From CAVQTK01 sp963716455 (GTDB taxonomy: Bacteria; Pseudomonadota; Gammaproteobacteria; Coxiellales; Coxiellaceae), in the NCBI GenBank assembly GCA_963716455.1, contig CAVQTK010000013.1, positions 1 through 64,000 of the forward strand: a stretch of 64,000 nucleotides of DNA, written 5' to 3'. The translations under genes and the position numbers were made by a program. A model generated the notes under the pieces. It saw only the letters and a list, made by a program, of their open reading frames with translations. It had not been told where the DNA came from and did no database searches. Below, one piece after another: positions 9,355 through 18,735 of this stretch (position 1 is its first letter; every line of letters begins with the position of its first letter).

Positions 9355-10395
9355 ATGAAAGCACTTATCTATCAGGGACCCGCAAGAAAGGTTTTAGAAA
9401 GTCATCCACTTCCTGTTATTAAAGAACCTACCGATGCGATTGTTAAACTAATTAAAACGACGATTTGCGGAACTGATCTTCATATTCTCAAGGGTGATGT
9501 ATCCACTTGCGCGCCAGGTCGCATTTTAGGGCATGAAGGTATTGGTATTATTGATAAAATAGGCTTAAATGTGACTGGATTTCAGGTAGGCGATAAAGTA
9601 CTGATTTCTTGCATTAGTAGTTGTGGAAAGTGCAAATTTTGTCGGAAAGGGATGTATTCTCATTGTAGCGTTGGTGGTTGGATTCTTGGGAATACTATCG
9701 ACGGGACTCAAGCAGAATATGTTCGCATACCGCACGCCGACACTAGCCTCTATAAAATCCCTCAAGACGTCGATGAAGAGGCTGTGGTGATGCTAAGCGA
9801 TATTTTCCCCACCGGATACGAATGTGGGGTTTTAAACGGAAAAATTGAACCCGGTAATACAGTCGCAATTGTTGGCGCAGGCCCTATCGGACTAGCTACA
9901 TTGCTGACAGCACAATTTTATTCACCCGCGGAAATTATTATGATTGATGTAGACGATAACCGGTTGGAAATAGCTAAACGGTTAGGCGCAACTTCTATTA
10001 TCAATAACTCTGATGGCAAGGCAGTTGAAAAAATTATGAAATCGACTGATGGTCAAGGTGTAGATACAGCTATTGAAGCTGTAGGAGTACCTGCCAGTTT
10101 TATCCTTTGCGAAGATCTCGTGGCGCCTGGTGGTATCATTGCCAATATTGGAGTGCACGGGGTCAAAGTAGACTTACATCTAGAAAAATTGTGGTCACAA
10201 AATATTTCCATTACCACTCGGCTGGTAGATACGGTTACCACTCCTGTGCTTTTAAAAATGATAAGTTCTAAAAAAATAAATCCAAAACAGTTAATCAGCC
10301 ATAGATTTAAATTTGATGATATTTTAAAAGCTTATGAAACCTTCTCTAATGCAACAGCAACACAGGCACTTAAAGTAATGATTACATTTTCCTAA
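9355..10395 (+). CDS. Zinc-dependent alcohol dehydrogenase (medium-chain family)
   Basis: The 346-residue product starts at ATG after a GGTGA site. It would oxidise an alcohol or reduce an aldehyde with NAD(P) in the cytosol. Catalytic zinc ligands are visible in ICGTDLH (Cys38) and GHEGIG (His and Glu near 60). The structural zinc site is CISSCGKCKFCRKGMYSHC, residues 84-102. The Rossmann motif is VGAGPIGLA near residue 175. The length is normal for the family. The downstream frame is a decayed aldo/keto reductase with unrelated ancestry but overlapping substrates, so the pair may once have handled aldehydes. The physiological substrate cannot be told. Confidence 0.9.
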   Translation: MKALIYQGPARKVLESHPLPVIKEPTDAIVKLIKTTICGTDLHILKGDVSTCAPGRILGHEGIGIIDKIGLNVTGFQVGDKVLISCISSCGKCKFCRKGMYSHCSVGGWILGNTIDGTQAEYVRIPHADTSLYKIPQDVDEEAVVMLSDIFPTGYECGVLNGKIEPGNTVAIVGAGPIGLATLLTAQFYSPAEIIMIDVDDNRLEIAKRLGATSIINNSDGKAVEKIMKSTDGQGVDTAIEAVGVPASFILCEDLVAPGGIIANIGVHGVKVDLHLEKLWSQNISITTRLVDTVTTPVLLKMISSKKINPKQLISHRFKFDDILKAYETFSNATATQALKVMITFS

Positions 10396-10410
10396 GCTGT
10401 AAAGCCAAAC

Positions 10411-11069
10411 AACCAGTTTGGTTGAAATGGCTGTCTTATCTGGTTTTCTTGCTTTCGATACAGCTAATCAACCATTGCATTATTCTGAGTCACTCGTTGG
10501 AGAGGCTTTGCTAAAATTGCAAAAGCAAGGACTGAGTCGTGAGAAGCTATTTCTACAAACCAAATTTACGCCTTTTCATTCCCAAGATCACCGTATTCCT
10601 TATGATCCTAGCGCAGATATAAGCAATCAAGTGGGTACTTCTTTTCAATCTTCTTTAAATCAGTTACACACTGATTACCTCGATTCTTATTTATTACATG
10701 GGCCTTATTCATCTAGCGCTTTACCAACAAGCTGAAATAAAGCCGATGATTGTTCAAAACCGTTGCTATGCACGTCTAGGTTGGGATAAAGCAGTTCGTG
10801 ACTTTTGCTAATCGCACCAAATAATGTATCAGGGGTTTTTCTTATTAACAGCTAATAGAGAAATCTGGGAACATGAAAAAATAGCTAAAATAGCCCAAGG
10901 ATTAAATAAAACACCGGCTCAAATTCTTCTTAGATTTACTACTTTGCTAAGCATAGTCCCACTCACGGGAACAACTAATCAAAAGCACATGCAGCAAGAT
11001 TTACAAATTTTTGATTTTGATTTGAGTTCGGATGACATAAGTGAAATTAGAAAGATTGGGCATTTTTAA
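10411..11069 (+). pseudogene. Aldo/keto reductase, decayed
   Basis: The first piece (to 10735) lacks the usual N-terminal barrel start. It reads LSGFLAFDTANQPLHYSES, REKLFLQTKFTPF and LDSYLLHGPYS, which are the Asp/Tyr-containing and strand-4 motifs of aldo/keto reductases. A deletion and frameshift follow. The next piece includes KPMIVQNRCYA, a stop near 10810, then NKTPAQILLRFTTL and IVPLTGTTNQKHM, the NADPH-binding end. Overall order is correct but the Lys-containing region and central strands are gone. A 35-codon open tail after 11069 (RAAEAQGVKLDPVTK) is not recognised. Confidence 0.75.
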
Positions 11070-11209
11070 ATTTTACGTCTTTTACTCGAGCAGCTGAAGC
11101 ACAAGGTGTAAAACTTGACCCTGTGACAAAAACAGAAACCCAAAGCGCTCCCCCAGTACTCAGGATAGTTAAATAAGGTTAAAATAAATGTTTCATCCAG
11201 GAACTTGAT

Positions 11210-11776
11210 ATGAGAAATTCTAAAAAAAAGTACAACATTGCTTTACTTCCCGTCAATCGACATAATGACATCATTCAATATGCACAACTATTTACAACTA
11301 TCTCTGATCAATACCTTCTTGGAAACCAGTCCTTACCTCATTTGACCTTGTGCCAATTTTTAGCGGAGCCGCATGAAGCCATTCAGATTTGGAAACAAGC
11401 ATGTGTTTCCTTAGACAAAAAAACGATTAACCTCTACTTTAAAGAAATTAGCTGTATTTCTTTTGACAATGAAGTATTTTGGGTTTCACTTTTGCCCACA
11501 AAAACAGATGATCTTATTAAAATGCATTTTGAAGTAGCCCAGATTGTCAAATTTCCGATCAATAAATCTTTTCAAAAATACAATCCTCACATCACGTTAA
11601 TGAATACTAAAAAGCACGACTGTTCCTCTTATGTTAAAAAATTATCAGAAATCTTTATACCATTTGAAGATAGTTTCGTTATTTCAATGGGAAAATCAGA
11701 CGAAATAGGACAATTTCTTGAGGTCATCAATCTCTATCAGCCTGAAGAAAATATAAAACTGATCAACAAACTATAA
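11210..11776 (+). CDS. 2H phosphoesterase superfamily protein (2'-5' RNA ligase-like)
   Basis: The 188-residue product has two H-x-T motifs, LPHLTLCQF (His44, Thr46) and NPHITLMNT (His127, Thr129), spaced as in the LigT/CPDase-like 2H superfamily. Each half has a beta-alpha-beta pattern around its motif. Such enzymes open 2',3'-cyclic phosphates or cleave 2'-5' linkages in RNA or nucleotides. Members exist in viruses and pathogens where they destroy host 2-5A messengers, but that role here is only a possibility. It stands alone between an aldo/keto reductase remnant and a palindromic repeat, with no operon partner. No signal peptide is visible. Confidence 0.75.
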   Translation: MRNSKKKYNIALLPVNRHNDIIQYAQLFTTISDQYLLGNQSLPHLTLCQFLAEPHEAIQIWKQACVSLDKKTINLYFKEISCISFDNEVFWVSLLPTKTDDLIKMHFEVAQIVKFPINKSFQKYNPHITLMNTKKHDCSSYVKKLSEIFIPFEDSFVISMGKSDEIGQFLEVINLYQPEENIKLINKL

Positions 11777-11911
11777 ATGTTCATTTGGTCTGACAAAATA
11801 ATAATGGAAGTTGATAAGTTTACGGCTTTTAGGTAAACCAATATCAAATTAATATGAACGAAATGTGCATAAAACTTGAAACAGGAGCAAATCACCGATT
11901 CTTAAAGTTAA

Positions 11912-12017
11912 GAGGGTCAAGTCTGAAATCTTAAGCAAAAATCTTATACAAAGGCTTAGCCAGCACTGTGGCTACTATTGAACAAAGGATCTGCTTAAAA
12001 TTTCAGACTTGACCCTC
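11912..12017. repeat. Palindromic repeat family, copy 1 (inverted orientation)
   Basis: This is a 106-bp element with terminal arms GAGGGTCAAGTCTGAAAT and its complement, and an asymmetric centre containing a GCCAGCACTGTGGC hairpin. It lies in the opposite orientation to most other copies. Its right edge abuts the broken end of an AAA ATPase gene. Confidence 0.9.
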
Positions 12018-12023
12018 GTTTTA

Positions 12024-12680
12024 AGGGCGTTACCATTATTTACGCCTCCATCCCCTTTCTTTGGCGGAGCTAAAATCTAAAAATCAACAAGACTTGTTAG
12101 ATTTATTAAGATTGGGTGGTTTTCCAGAACCTTTTTTTCAAGTTCTAGCATCGAAGCGAAACGCTGGTCGTGTGAATATTGTAATTGATTAATTAATGAG
12201 GATTTAATTCAATTAGAACGAGTACAAGATTTGGGAACGATTGAACTATTAGCGATGCGTCTCCCAGACTTAGTGGGTTCACCGCTTTCAATCAATGCTT
12301 TGCGTGAAGATTTGCAAGTGAGTCACAAAGCAGTGGCCACCTGGCTGCAAATTTTAGAACGGCTTTATGCCATTTTCCGCATTTCTCCATTTGGCTCACC
12401 TAAAATCCGGGCAGTAAAAAAAGAACAAAAACATTATCAATTTGATTGGACTTTGGTGGCGGACGATGCTTTGCGGTTTGAAAATTTAGTGGCGTCGGCT
12501 TTGTTAAAATGGTGTCATTATCAACAAGATACCCTAGGCGAAGAAATTGATTTGCGTTTCTTTCGAGATGTTGATAAAAGAGAAGTGGATTTTGTAGTGG
12601 TAAATAGAAAAAAGCCAATCACCTTTACTATTTTTCAATTTAAAATCAGCTTAACCAGTCTACAGGAGCAGAAGAAATGA
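12024..12680 (+). pseudogene. AAA ATPase with DUF4143 domain, both ends missing
   Basis: The remnant opens within the region GRYHYLRLHPLSLAEL and continues LLDLLRLGGFPEPFF, after which a frameshift and an in-frame stop occur near 12170-12195. The next frame gives NEDLIQLERVQDLGTIELL and VGSPLSINALREDLQVSHK, a winged-helix segment. It then reads LRFFRDVDKREVDFVVVNR, the PD-(D/E)XK-like core of DUF4143. The N-terminal Walker A/B ATPase half is absent: homology starts seven bases after the palindromic repeat ends. The C-terminal end is replaced by KISLTSLQEQKK just before the next gene. These proteins are broad ATP-binding accessory-genome proteins. Confidence 0.75.
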
Positions 12681-15600
12681 GAAATCTTTCACAAGAACAA
12701 GAATTAGAAGAATTACGAGAACGACGAGAATTACAAGAATATGAGCAAGTTAAAAGCTTTGTTGTTCAAGGAAATTTGGAGAGTTTGGAAAAATTTTTCA
12801 CTGCAAACCCATATTTTGTTCGCGAGAATAAAAGTATCCCAAGTTTTTTAGATGCTGCATTAGAAGTTAAAAAAATCCCTTCGATTGTGTTTTTAATTAA
12901 CCGAGGCTTTGTTACCAGAGATATCCCTCTGCTTTCTGCCAGACTGTTATCCTCCCCTTTCCCTTTATATTTCTATAGCGATCAGCAAGGAAACTTTCAA
13001 TTTACCCAGAGTATTCCAGAAAGTGAGCAGAAAGGAAGCTATTTTTCGCTAAAAGATGTCGCGCCTGATTCTGAACGGGCCTTAGAATTAATAGATCAGT
13101 ATCTTTATAAAAAAATTAGAGATAAAATTTACATGCGTGATATTGGATTGGGAAAAGAAGATTCACGTACCCGACAAGCCTCTGCTAGATCTTCGCAAAA
13201 TCTGGAGTTACTCGGAACCTGTTTATCTATTATTTATCCAAAATTGCCTCTGTTTGATATGAAAGAATACTTAATAAAAAAGGAAAAAGAATCTCATCGC
13301 CATTATGGTGACTGCCTTTCAGATGACTCTGATTTTGATGATGAGAAAAAAAATAATTCTCAAAAGATGCAAACTCCTAAGAAAAAAATTATTAAACGTA
13401 AAAAAAAGTTAAGTGATTCTAGATCGTTTAAACAGAAAACCAAACAGACCAGCCCAACAATCGCCACAGTAGGAATTCTTAAGAGATATGAGGAAGATTT
13501 AGAAAGAAATTTGGAAGCACTTACCAAGGATATTCAAGCTAAAAATGAAATTCCACCAGAAGCTGACTTAATAAAACGTTTACAAGAATTTATTGAACAA
13601 CTAAAGGAGGAACCTGACTCCAGCTCAGAATTGGCAGAAGATAATAAAAAATTATCAGGACTCAAAGAAAGAGCCAGAATTCCTGCGTTAGAAATCGAAA
13701 AAAAAGCAGTCGATCAGATTAATTCCGAAGTACAAACACTCACTAAGCGAGGTTGTGTTATTAGTCCAGAAAAACTCATGGAAATTATTCGAGGATCTAA
13801 ATTTAAATTTTCCATCGCCCAATATCGCGGAATCAATTATATGATAGATAGATGGAATGCAAATTCTCGAAGATATCATCGCACTATCGATGAAGTGAGT
13901 TACGCCGAAAATCAACCAGAAAAAGAGAATAAATATGAGCCTTCTCTTCATTTGAAGGGATTGCCACAGTATAGTGAAATAGTTCTCAAAACCTTGCCCT
14001 ATTGTTTTTACACTGAATTAAAAGCAGAAAATGATTTCACTAAAATTCCTGAGTATAAGACTGGATTAAAGGCTATGGCCAAAAAAATTGGAACGTTTTT
14101 ATATGAGATGGACAATACTGGGCCTTGTTTTGATGATGCGGAAAGAATATATCCTTACTATTTCAATTCTGTCGGTGACCTGTTCCAGCATCAATCTAGT
14201 AAAGATCTTGGTTCGCATTTAAGTCGACTAGAAGCTCTTAGATGTTTGCGTGGTGATAACTATTGGAAAAGAGAGTTGCCTTCCGCACATAACCCTTCCA
14301 TAGCAACAGGTAATATACCTTATCACGCATTGAAATATTCATACGGATTAAAAAATTGTTACCCCCATCCATTGCGTCCTCGATATAATCGTCGTTTCAA
14401 TAAAGACAAAGTCGAGGAAGTTTATGCAGAATATATGCATGTAGGCAAATTCTATGTTTCTTTACATAATATCGAAGAAATTTTGGATGAGGAGAGCGTA
14501 AAGCGAGTGTCCTATTTAGAAAGGCAAGGTCGAATCCATCGAATCCCTTGTGATATCGCGTATGAAAAAGAAACTTCTTTTTTAGTTTTTATTCCAGAAG
14601 GTAAAGTCTTTCATCAATTTGTGAATAAATTTCCTTCTTTTAAAGGTCCTTATAAACAAATTTATCAATCAAAATATGGTCTGAATCAATCTTTGTATGA
14701 ATCATTTCAATATTTATTACTCATCTCTGATCCTGATACTATGTTGCGAGATAAAATTGTTGAACTTCTCACTGAATGGTTATGTGCTTACCACGAAGTA
14801 CATTTATTAGAAATGGCCGCTGCACAAGCAAGAAAGCTTAATAGGGTATTAGTTTATTTAACTCGTGACAATAAACTCAGTTTTCTTCCTGATGAAAACT
14901 TGCCTATTTCAAGTGATCCGAATTTTTTAGAAATCCATATCCACCAGAGTTTGAGACGTACAATTGCCCTTAATCAGGCATGGAGTTCTAAAGCAGTGCT
15001 CTTCCACGGATTTAAATTAGAAACTTCTAGATCAGTTGAAGCTGAATATAAAAAATTTTTCGAAAAATCGAAGTCAATTTGGTACATGGACGACGTGAAT
15101 GTTGACCATGAATTAATAAAGCCCATTATCAATAATGATTGCATCGAACTACGTAAAGCCCGTGAAAAAAGGCTCATTTCTGATAACCCAGAGACTAATG
15201 GAAAACTAAAAGAATTTCACGATTACCTGGACTATTTAAAAAAATGTTCATCGAGTTCGTCGAGTTCATCGAGCACGATATCTTCCACAACTCCTCAAAA
15301 TCAGATTATTCTTTTAAATACTGCCTCTCCTCAAGGTAACCAAATAGAAATAAAAGATCAAAAAAATGAGTCATTACCACCGGCAACAAAAGAAAAATCT
15401 ACTGGAAGTATTTATCAAACACCTATACCATTGTTCTCCAGCACTGCCAAAGATCCTAAGCCAAATTTTGATATAACCAAAAAACCTGCTGATTCAAAGT
15501 TACCAATAGCAACGGGAATTACTGCAAAAATAATGAACGGAGAATCAAAATTAAATTCTTACTCTATTATGGATAAAGAAAAATTTTTGGTATTAAGTTC

Positions 15601-15796
15601 ATTGATAGGAAGGCCACAAATTAGAAAAATTTCAAATGAAATTTTTGAAGTTCGTTACGACTGGTTAATTGAATTAAATAAAAAGAAGTCTAAAAGGTTC
15701 AATGAGATGATGCGATTGTTTGGAGTGACTGAAGAAGTTTTTTTCAAGCAAAATAAATTATTAGAATCTGATAATCAAGTCAGTTTAATCATTTAA
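12677..15796 (+). CDS. Large orphan protein (1039 aa), effector candidate
   Basis: The start ATG overlaps the previous remnant's stop by four bases and has a GAAGAA site. Residues 1-110 are helical with ankyrin-like spacing (VVQGNLESLEKFFTANPYF, SFLDAALEVKKIPSIVFLI). Residues about 215-330 are highly charged and coiled-coil-like. A probable globular domain spans roughly 530-750, including GNIPYHALKYSYGLKNC, PLRPRYNRRFNKDK and FKGPYKQIYQSKYGL. A serine run at about 855-865 begins a low-complexity linker, and a short folded C-terminus follows. I recognise no named family. Size, modularity, lack of signal peptide and location in an effector-like island suggest a translocated protein, but this is inference. 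Confidence 0.65.
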   Translation: MRNLSQEQELEELRERRELQEYEQVKSFVVQGNLESLEKFFTANPYFVRENKSIPSFLDAALEVKKIPSIVFLINRGFVTRDIPLLSARLLSSPFPLYFYSDQQGNFQFTQSIPESEQKGSYFSLKDVAPDSERALELIDQYLYKKIRDKIYMRDIGLGKEDSRTRQASARSSQNLELLGTCLSIIYPKLPLFDMKEYLIKKEKESHRHYGDCLSDDSDFDDEKKNNSQKMQTPKKKIIKRKKKLSDSRSFKQKTKQTSPTIATVGILKRYEEDLERNLEALTKDIQAKNEIPPEADLIKRLQEFIEQLKEEPDSSSELAEDNKKLSGLKERARIPALEIEKKAVDQINSEVQTLTKRGCVISPEKLMEIIRGSKFKFSIAQYRGINYMIDRWNANSRRYHRTIDEVSYAENQPEKENKYEPSLHLKGLPQYSEIVLKTLPYCFYTELKAENDFTKIPEYKTGLKAMAKKIGTFLYEMDNTGPCFDDAERIYPYYFNSVGDLFQHQSSKDLGSHLSRLEALRCLRGDNYWKRELPSAHNPSIATGNIPYHALKYSYGLKNCYPHPLRPRYNRRFNKDKVEEVYAEYMHVGKFYVSLHNIEEILDEESVKRVSYLERQGRIHRIPCDIAYEKETSFLVFIPEGKVFHQFVNKFPSFKGPYKQIYQSKYGLNQSLYESFQYLLLISDPDTMLRDKIVELLTEWLCAYHEVHLLEMAAAQARKLNRVLVYLTRDNKLSFLPDENLPISSDPNFLEIHIHQSLRRTIALNQAWSSKAVLFHGFKLETSRSVEAEYKKFFEKSKSIWYMDDVNVDHELIKPIINNDCIELRKAREKRLISDNPETNGKLKEFHDYLDYLKKCSSSSSSSSSTISSTTPQNQIILLNTASPQGNQIEIKDQKNESLPPATKEKSTGSIYQTPIPLFSSTAKDPKPNFDITKKPADSKLPIATGITAKIMNGESKLNSYSIMDKEKFLVLSSLIGRPQIRKISNEIFEVRYDWLIELNKKKSKRFNEMMRLFGVTEEVFFKQNKLLESDNQVSLII

Positions 15797-15811
15797 TATT
15801 AAAACCAGGAA

Positions 15812-16216
15812 GAGGGAGTCACCAGGGTTAAGCCCCTATTCCAACCGATTCCTTTTGTAGTAAATACTTATCAAGCACCCGATTTATTTGCTGGCAAATG
15901 CCATGCCATTTTATGCCGGCCTTGGCAAAAACGGATTAAAGGTCGAGACTGGTATGATTTAGTTTGGTATGTCAGCCAAAATATACCTATACGTCTAGCA
16001 CACTTAAAAAAACGGCTTGAGCAAACTAATGCTTGGGACAAGACTAAGGCGATCACTTCTGCCAATGTAGTGGATTTATTAATGAATAAGATTGACAGCG
16101 TTAACTTCACTTCCGCTAAAAAAGAAGTAATGCCGTTTTTAAAAGACCCTGCTGGTGTTGAAATTTGGTCTAAACCCTTTTTTAAGGAAGTAGTCATCAA
16201 AATAAAATTCATATAA
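15812..16216 (+). pseudogene. AbiEii-type nucleotidyltransferase toxin, C-terminal fragment
   Basis: An open frame without a start reads PIPFVVNTYQAPDLFAGKC, then KGRDWYDLVWYVSQNIPIR and LKKRLEQTNAW, then LKDPAGVEIWSKPFF. The AGK-hA-hL-C-R and KGRDWYD motifs are those of the AbiEii/COG2253 toxin family, whose catalytic N-terminal half would lie upstream. That half is missing, and no AbiEi antitoxin is nearby. It is therefore a relic of an abortive-infection or toxin-antitoxin system cut by the insertion of the preceding large gene. Confidence 0.75.
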
Positions 16217-16504
16217 AGAGGATTTATGTTTAACAAATTCTTTAAAAATTTTGCATTTTTATTTTTATCTCAAGATCAGCAACAATGCTAGCTAAATCCT
16301 TATCAAGAAGCTATCTTTTTTGGACCTTATAATAATCTTGAGAAACTGTGCTGACTGAACATTGGCATCGTAATGCCTCGGTTTATGACATATACCAAGC
16401 TCCAGCATGCATAATTCGAAGTAGTCTGGCCATAAGCAATATTTTACGAAAATAATCTATTATGAAATATCGGATATAGGATTTAGATTTTAAACTTGAA
16501 CCTG

Positions 16505-16566
16505 ACAGCCAGCATTTTGACTATTCTCGAACAAAAATCTGCTTAAAATTTCAGACTTGACCCTTC
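16505..16566. repeat. Palindromic repeat family, copy 2 (degenerate half)
   Basis: CAGCCAGCATTTTGACTATT, then ATCTGCTTAAAATTTCAG and ACTTGACCCTT, match the right half of copy 1 with several changes. The left arm is almost unrecognisable. It is an old copy directly upstream of the IQM-like gene. Confidence 0.65.
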
Positions 16567-16572
16567 CTGATA

Positions 16573-16592
16573 TTTAATATTTTATTAATATT
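16573..16592 (+). promoter_or_regulatory. PmrA-like tandem box upstream of the IQM-like gene
   Basis: TTAATATT at 16574 and again at 16585, separated by TTA, match the Legionella/Coxiella PmrA consensus (cTTAATatT-N2-cTTAATatT) in both half-sites with exact spacing. An A/T-rich possible -10 follows within about 10 bases. The next start codon is 34 bases downstream. Confidence 0.65.
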
Positions 16593-16626
16593 TATTGTTT
16601 ATTATATATCTATTGGAGATATTTTT

Positions 16627-18486
16627 ATGAAGTTCGGCACTTATACTATTAATATAAATTCACTTAAATTAATTATAACTGTTAATGATGAAGATGAAGA
16701 TTCTAGTATTGATGTTATTGATAATAACGTTAAGGTTGGTATGTTTTGCGAAAAAGAGCTTTGTGAGCGTTTTCGTTTTGGAAACATTCTAGCCATATTA
16801 ATGAAGTCAAAGGACGATAATGTTACAGAAATAATAAAAGCTTTAGGAAAAGCAGCATATGGTAAGAACACAAAATTAACTTGGGAATTTACTCCTTTTC
16901 CACTTCCATTAAAAAAAGAAAATAAAGAGACTAAAGAAAATAAAAAACTCTTAGCTCCTAATCAAGTCAAAAAAAAGATTGAATTCTCACAAAATGAGAC
17001 TAATAATAAAATTAAAAAAATTAAAGAATTAGAAAAAAAGCATAAAAAAAATTATCCTAAGCATGTTACAAAACATCTATTAGATATAATAAAGGCATGT
17101 GATGAGTATATAGATTATCTACAAATTTTAAGGCTAATTGGGTCTACGACTACTTACGAAAAAGCCGTGGCGCCTATATTAGAAATACAAAGAAGAGCCG
17201 TTAATTATTGGTATTTACCTGAAGCTAAAACAAGAGCGAAAGCTAGGTGGTCCTTACTGAAGAATTTTTTTATTTCTAAATCAGGACAAAGCTTTTCAAA
17301 TTCTAGAAAGATAGGTATGCCTAAAGCGATGGATTTTGAATACTTCTCCGAATATTATTATAGGGGTAATACTTTAGTAGCTCAGTGGGTCAAGGGAGAA
17401 GGTTCTAGCACCTCTTTATCCTTTAAGCAATTGTGTGAAAAAATTAAGGGAATTAGAGGAATCGGGGCTCCTCCTCTATATGAGAGTAATACTGAAAAAT
17501 GCAAGATAACTATCATTAATGGGTTACTTAATTTTGAAGATAAGCTATTAACTACAGAGAGCTACTCTTCTTTTCACAAATTTAGAGATGCTGCATTATA
17601 CGTTTGTGACCCTATGGGCAATATTTATACTAGCACTCCTAAAGATATAATCATTGGTACTGAAATGCATCATTCTGTTCTTTTGGGAGGGACTCCAGCA
17701 TTATGTGCAGGCATTATCAAGGTATCTGATGGCAAAATAACTTATATTTCAAATGAAAGTGGCCATTACAAACCATCTACAGAAAATTTATTCAATTTTT
17801 TGTCTTTTTTGAAAAACCAAGGGTTAGATTTAAAAGATACTCAGATAGAAGATGTTTCAACAAAAAAAACCTTTAATGGTTTCGATGAGTTTTCAGCCGC
17901 TTACAGGGATACACACACAAGCTTGACAGAACAATTATCATCTTCGATGGATTTATTATCGCAGGTGGATCCTGTGGATGAGAGGGAGCATAAGGAATCA
18001 AAATCATTATTAACAAAAACCATGGTTAGATCGGATATAGAATTAAAAGAGAAAAAGGATAACAAAATTTTGTTAGTCAAAATTGGAAATGACGTAGCAT
18101 ATTTAAAAAGACAGAAAAAACTAAATTGCAATTACCAACGTGTATTACTCAATATAGGGATCAAAATCCTAGATTTAGATGATCGCATCAACAGTTGTTT
18201 ATGGATGAGTAATGATACAAAAGAAACATTAAAATATAAACGAGGTGTACTAAATAATCTTTATTATCGACTAAAAAATCTTCAATTAAGTGGAAAGGTT
18301 TTTAATTCGCAGCAAGTAACAAGCATGTTCCGAGAAGCAGCTGATAAACCCGGTATGAATCTTTTTTGCTATCGATTTGGAGTTTTTTCTTTTAGCAGCA
18401 GGCGAAGTGGTTCGGTAACGGTACTTAACGATCTGGAAAAGAAGATTAGCAATTCATCAAGCCGTGCGGTACATGGCTGGTGGTAA
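16627..18486 (+). CDS. IQM-like domain protein with shared C-terminal module, effector candidate
   Basis: The 619-residue product starts at ATG after TTGGAGAT. Residues about 130-410 resemble plant calmodulin-binding IQM proteins: ALYVCDPMGNIYTS near 323, EMHHSVLLGGTPALCAG at 346-362, VSDGKITYISNESGHYKP at 366-383 and LSFLKNQGLDL near 392. IQM relatives are known from plants and scattered bacteria and their biochemical activity is unclear to me. The last 130 residues carry the module found in three other genes of this window (KILDLDDRINSCLWM, LFCYRFGVFSFSS). The final 15 codons (SNSSSRAVHGWW) lie antisense to a 5'-nucleotidase remnant, so the native C-terminus may be altered. A PmrA-like box precedes it. 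Confidence 0.75.
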   Translation: MKFGTYTININSLKLIITVNDEDEDSSIDVIDNNVKVGMFCEKELCERFRFGNILAILMKSKDDNVTEIIKALGKAAYGKNTKLTWEFTPFPLPLKKENKETKENKKLLAPNQVKKKIEFSQNETNNKIKKIKELEKKHKKNYPKHVTKHLLDIIKACDEYIDYLQILRLIGSTTTYEKAVAPILEIQRRAVNYWYLPEAKTRAKARWSLLKNFFISKSGQSFSNSRKIGMPKAMDFEYFSEYYYRGNTLVAQWVKGEGSSTSLSFKQLCEKIKGIRGIGAPPLYESNTEKCKITIINGLLNFEDKLLTTESYSSFHKFRDAALYVCDPMGNIYTSTPKDIIIGTEMHHSVLLGGTPALCAGIIKVSDGKITYISNESGHYKPSTENLFNFLSFLKNQGLDLKDTQIEDVSTKKTFNGFDEFSAAYRDTHTSLTEQLSSSMDLLSQVDPVDEREHKESKSLLTKTMVRSDIELKEKKDNKILLVKIGNDVAYLKRQKKLNCNYQRVLLNIGIKILDLDDRINSCLWMSNDTKETLKYKRGVLNNLYYRLKNLQLSGKVFNSQQVTSMFREAADKPGMNLFCYRFGVFSFSSRRSGSVTVLNDLEKKISNSSSRAVHGWW

Positions 18487-18735
18487 CATGTTGCCTGGCT
18501 TTTTCGCAATGACGAAGTTGATCATCAAAAAAAATATCCGCTCCAAAAGCATAAAGAAACTGAGCTTTTTCCAAGCCTCCTAGAAATAAAGCTTCATCAA
18601 TGCGAATTTTCCATGACCGCAAAGTACGGATGACCCTTTCATGAGCCGGCGCTTGGCGTGCGGTAATTAATGCAGAAGGCGCTTAACCCTTGCTCTTGAA
18701 AAATCCGTTCCGCCTCATCGGAAAATAAACCCCTA
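18442..18735 (-). pseudogene. Cytosolic 5'-nucleotidase (PF06189-like), C-terminal fragment
   Basis: The minus strand reads EAERIFQEQGLSAF, then (after a small shift) APAHERVIRTLRSWKIRID, EALFLGGLEKAQFLYAFGAD and IFFDDQLRHCEKA, ending TSHVPHGLMNC with a stop near 18442. The LGGL-K and ADIFFDDQ motifs are typical of the NT5C1-like 5'-nucleotidases as I know them from gammaproteobacteria. The N-terminal two thirds are missing. Upstream it fuses into a nuclease fragment at about 18735. Its 3' end overlaps the end of the IQM-like gene in antisense. Confidence 0.7.

Larger units (their letters stand above)
16217..16626. other. Intergenic region with degenerate repeat and promoter box
   Basis: A short frame at 16226 (MFNKFFKNFAFLFLSQDQQ) with a GAGG site stops after about 20 codons and is probably a decayed gene start. 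The rest holds the degenerate palindromic repeat at 16505-16566 and the PmrA-like box at 16573-16592. Confidence 0.4.

Noticed and set aside
11070..11175. Open tail RAAEAQGVKLDPVTKTETQ after the aldo/keto reductase remnant
   Set aside because: It is open for 35 codons with no start and no recognisable homology.
16226..16290. Short frame MFNKFFKNFAFLFLSQDQQ
   Set aside because: It has a plausible ribosome-binding site but stops after about 20 codons and no continuation is recognised.
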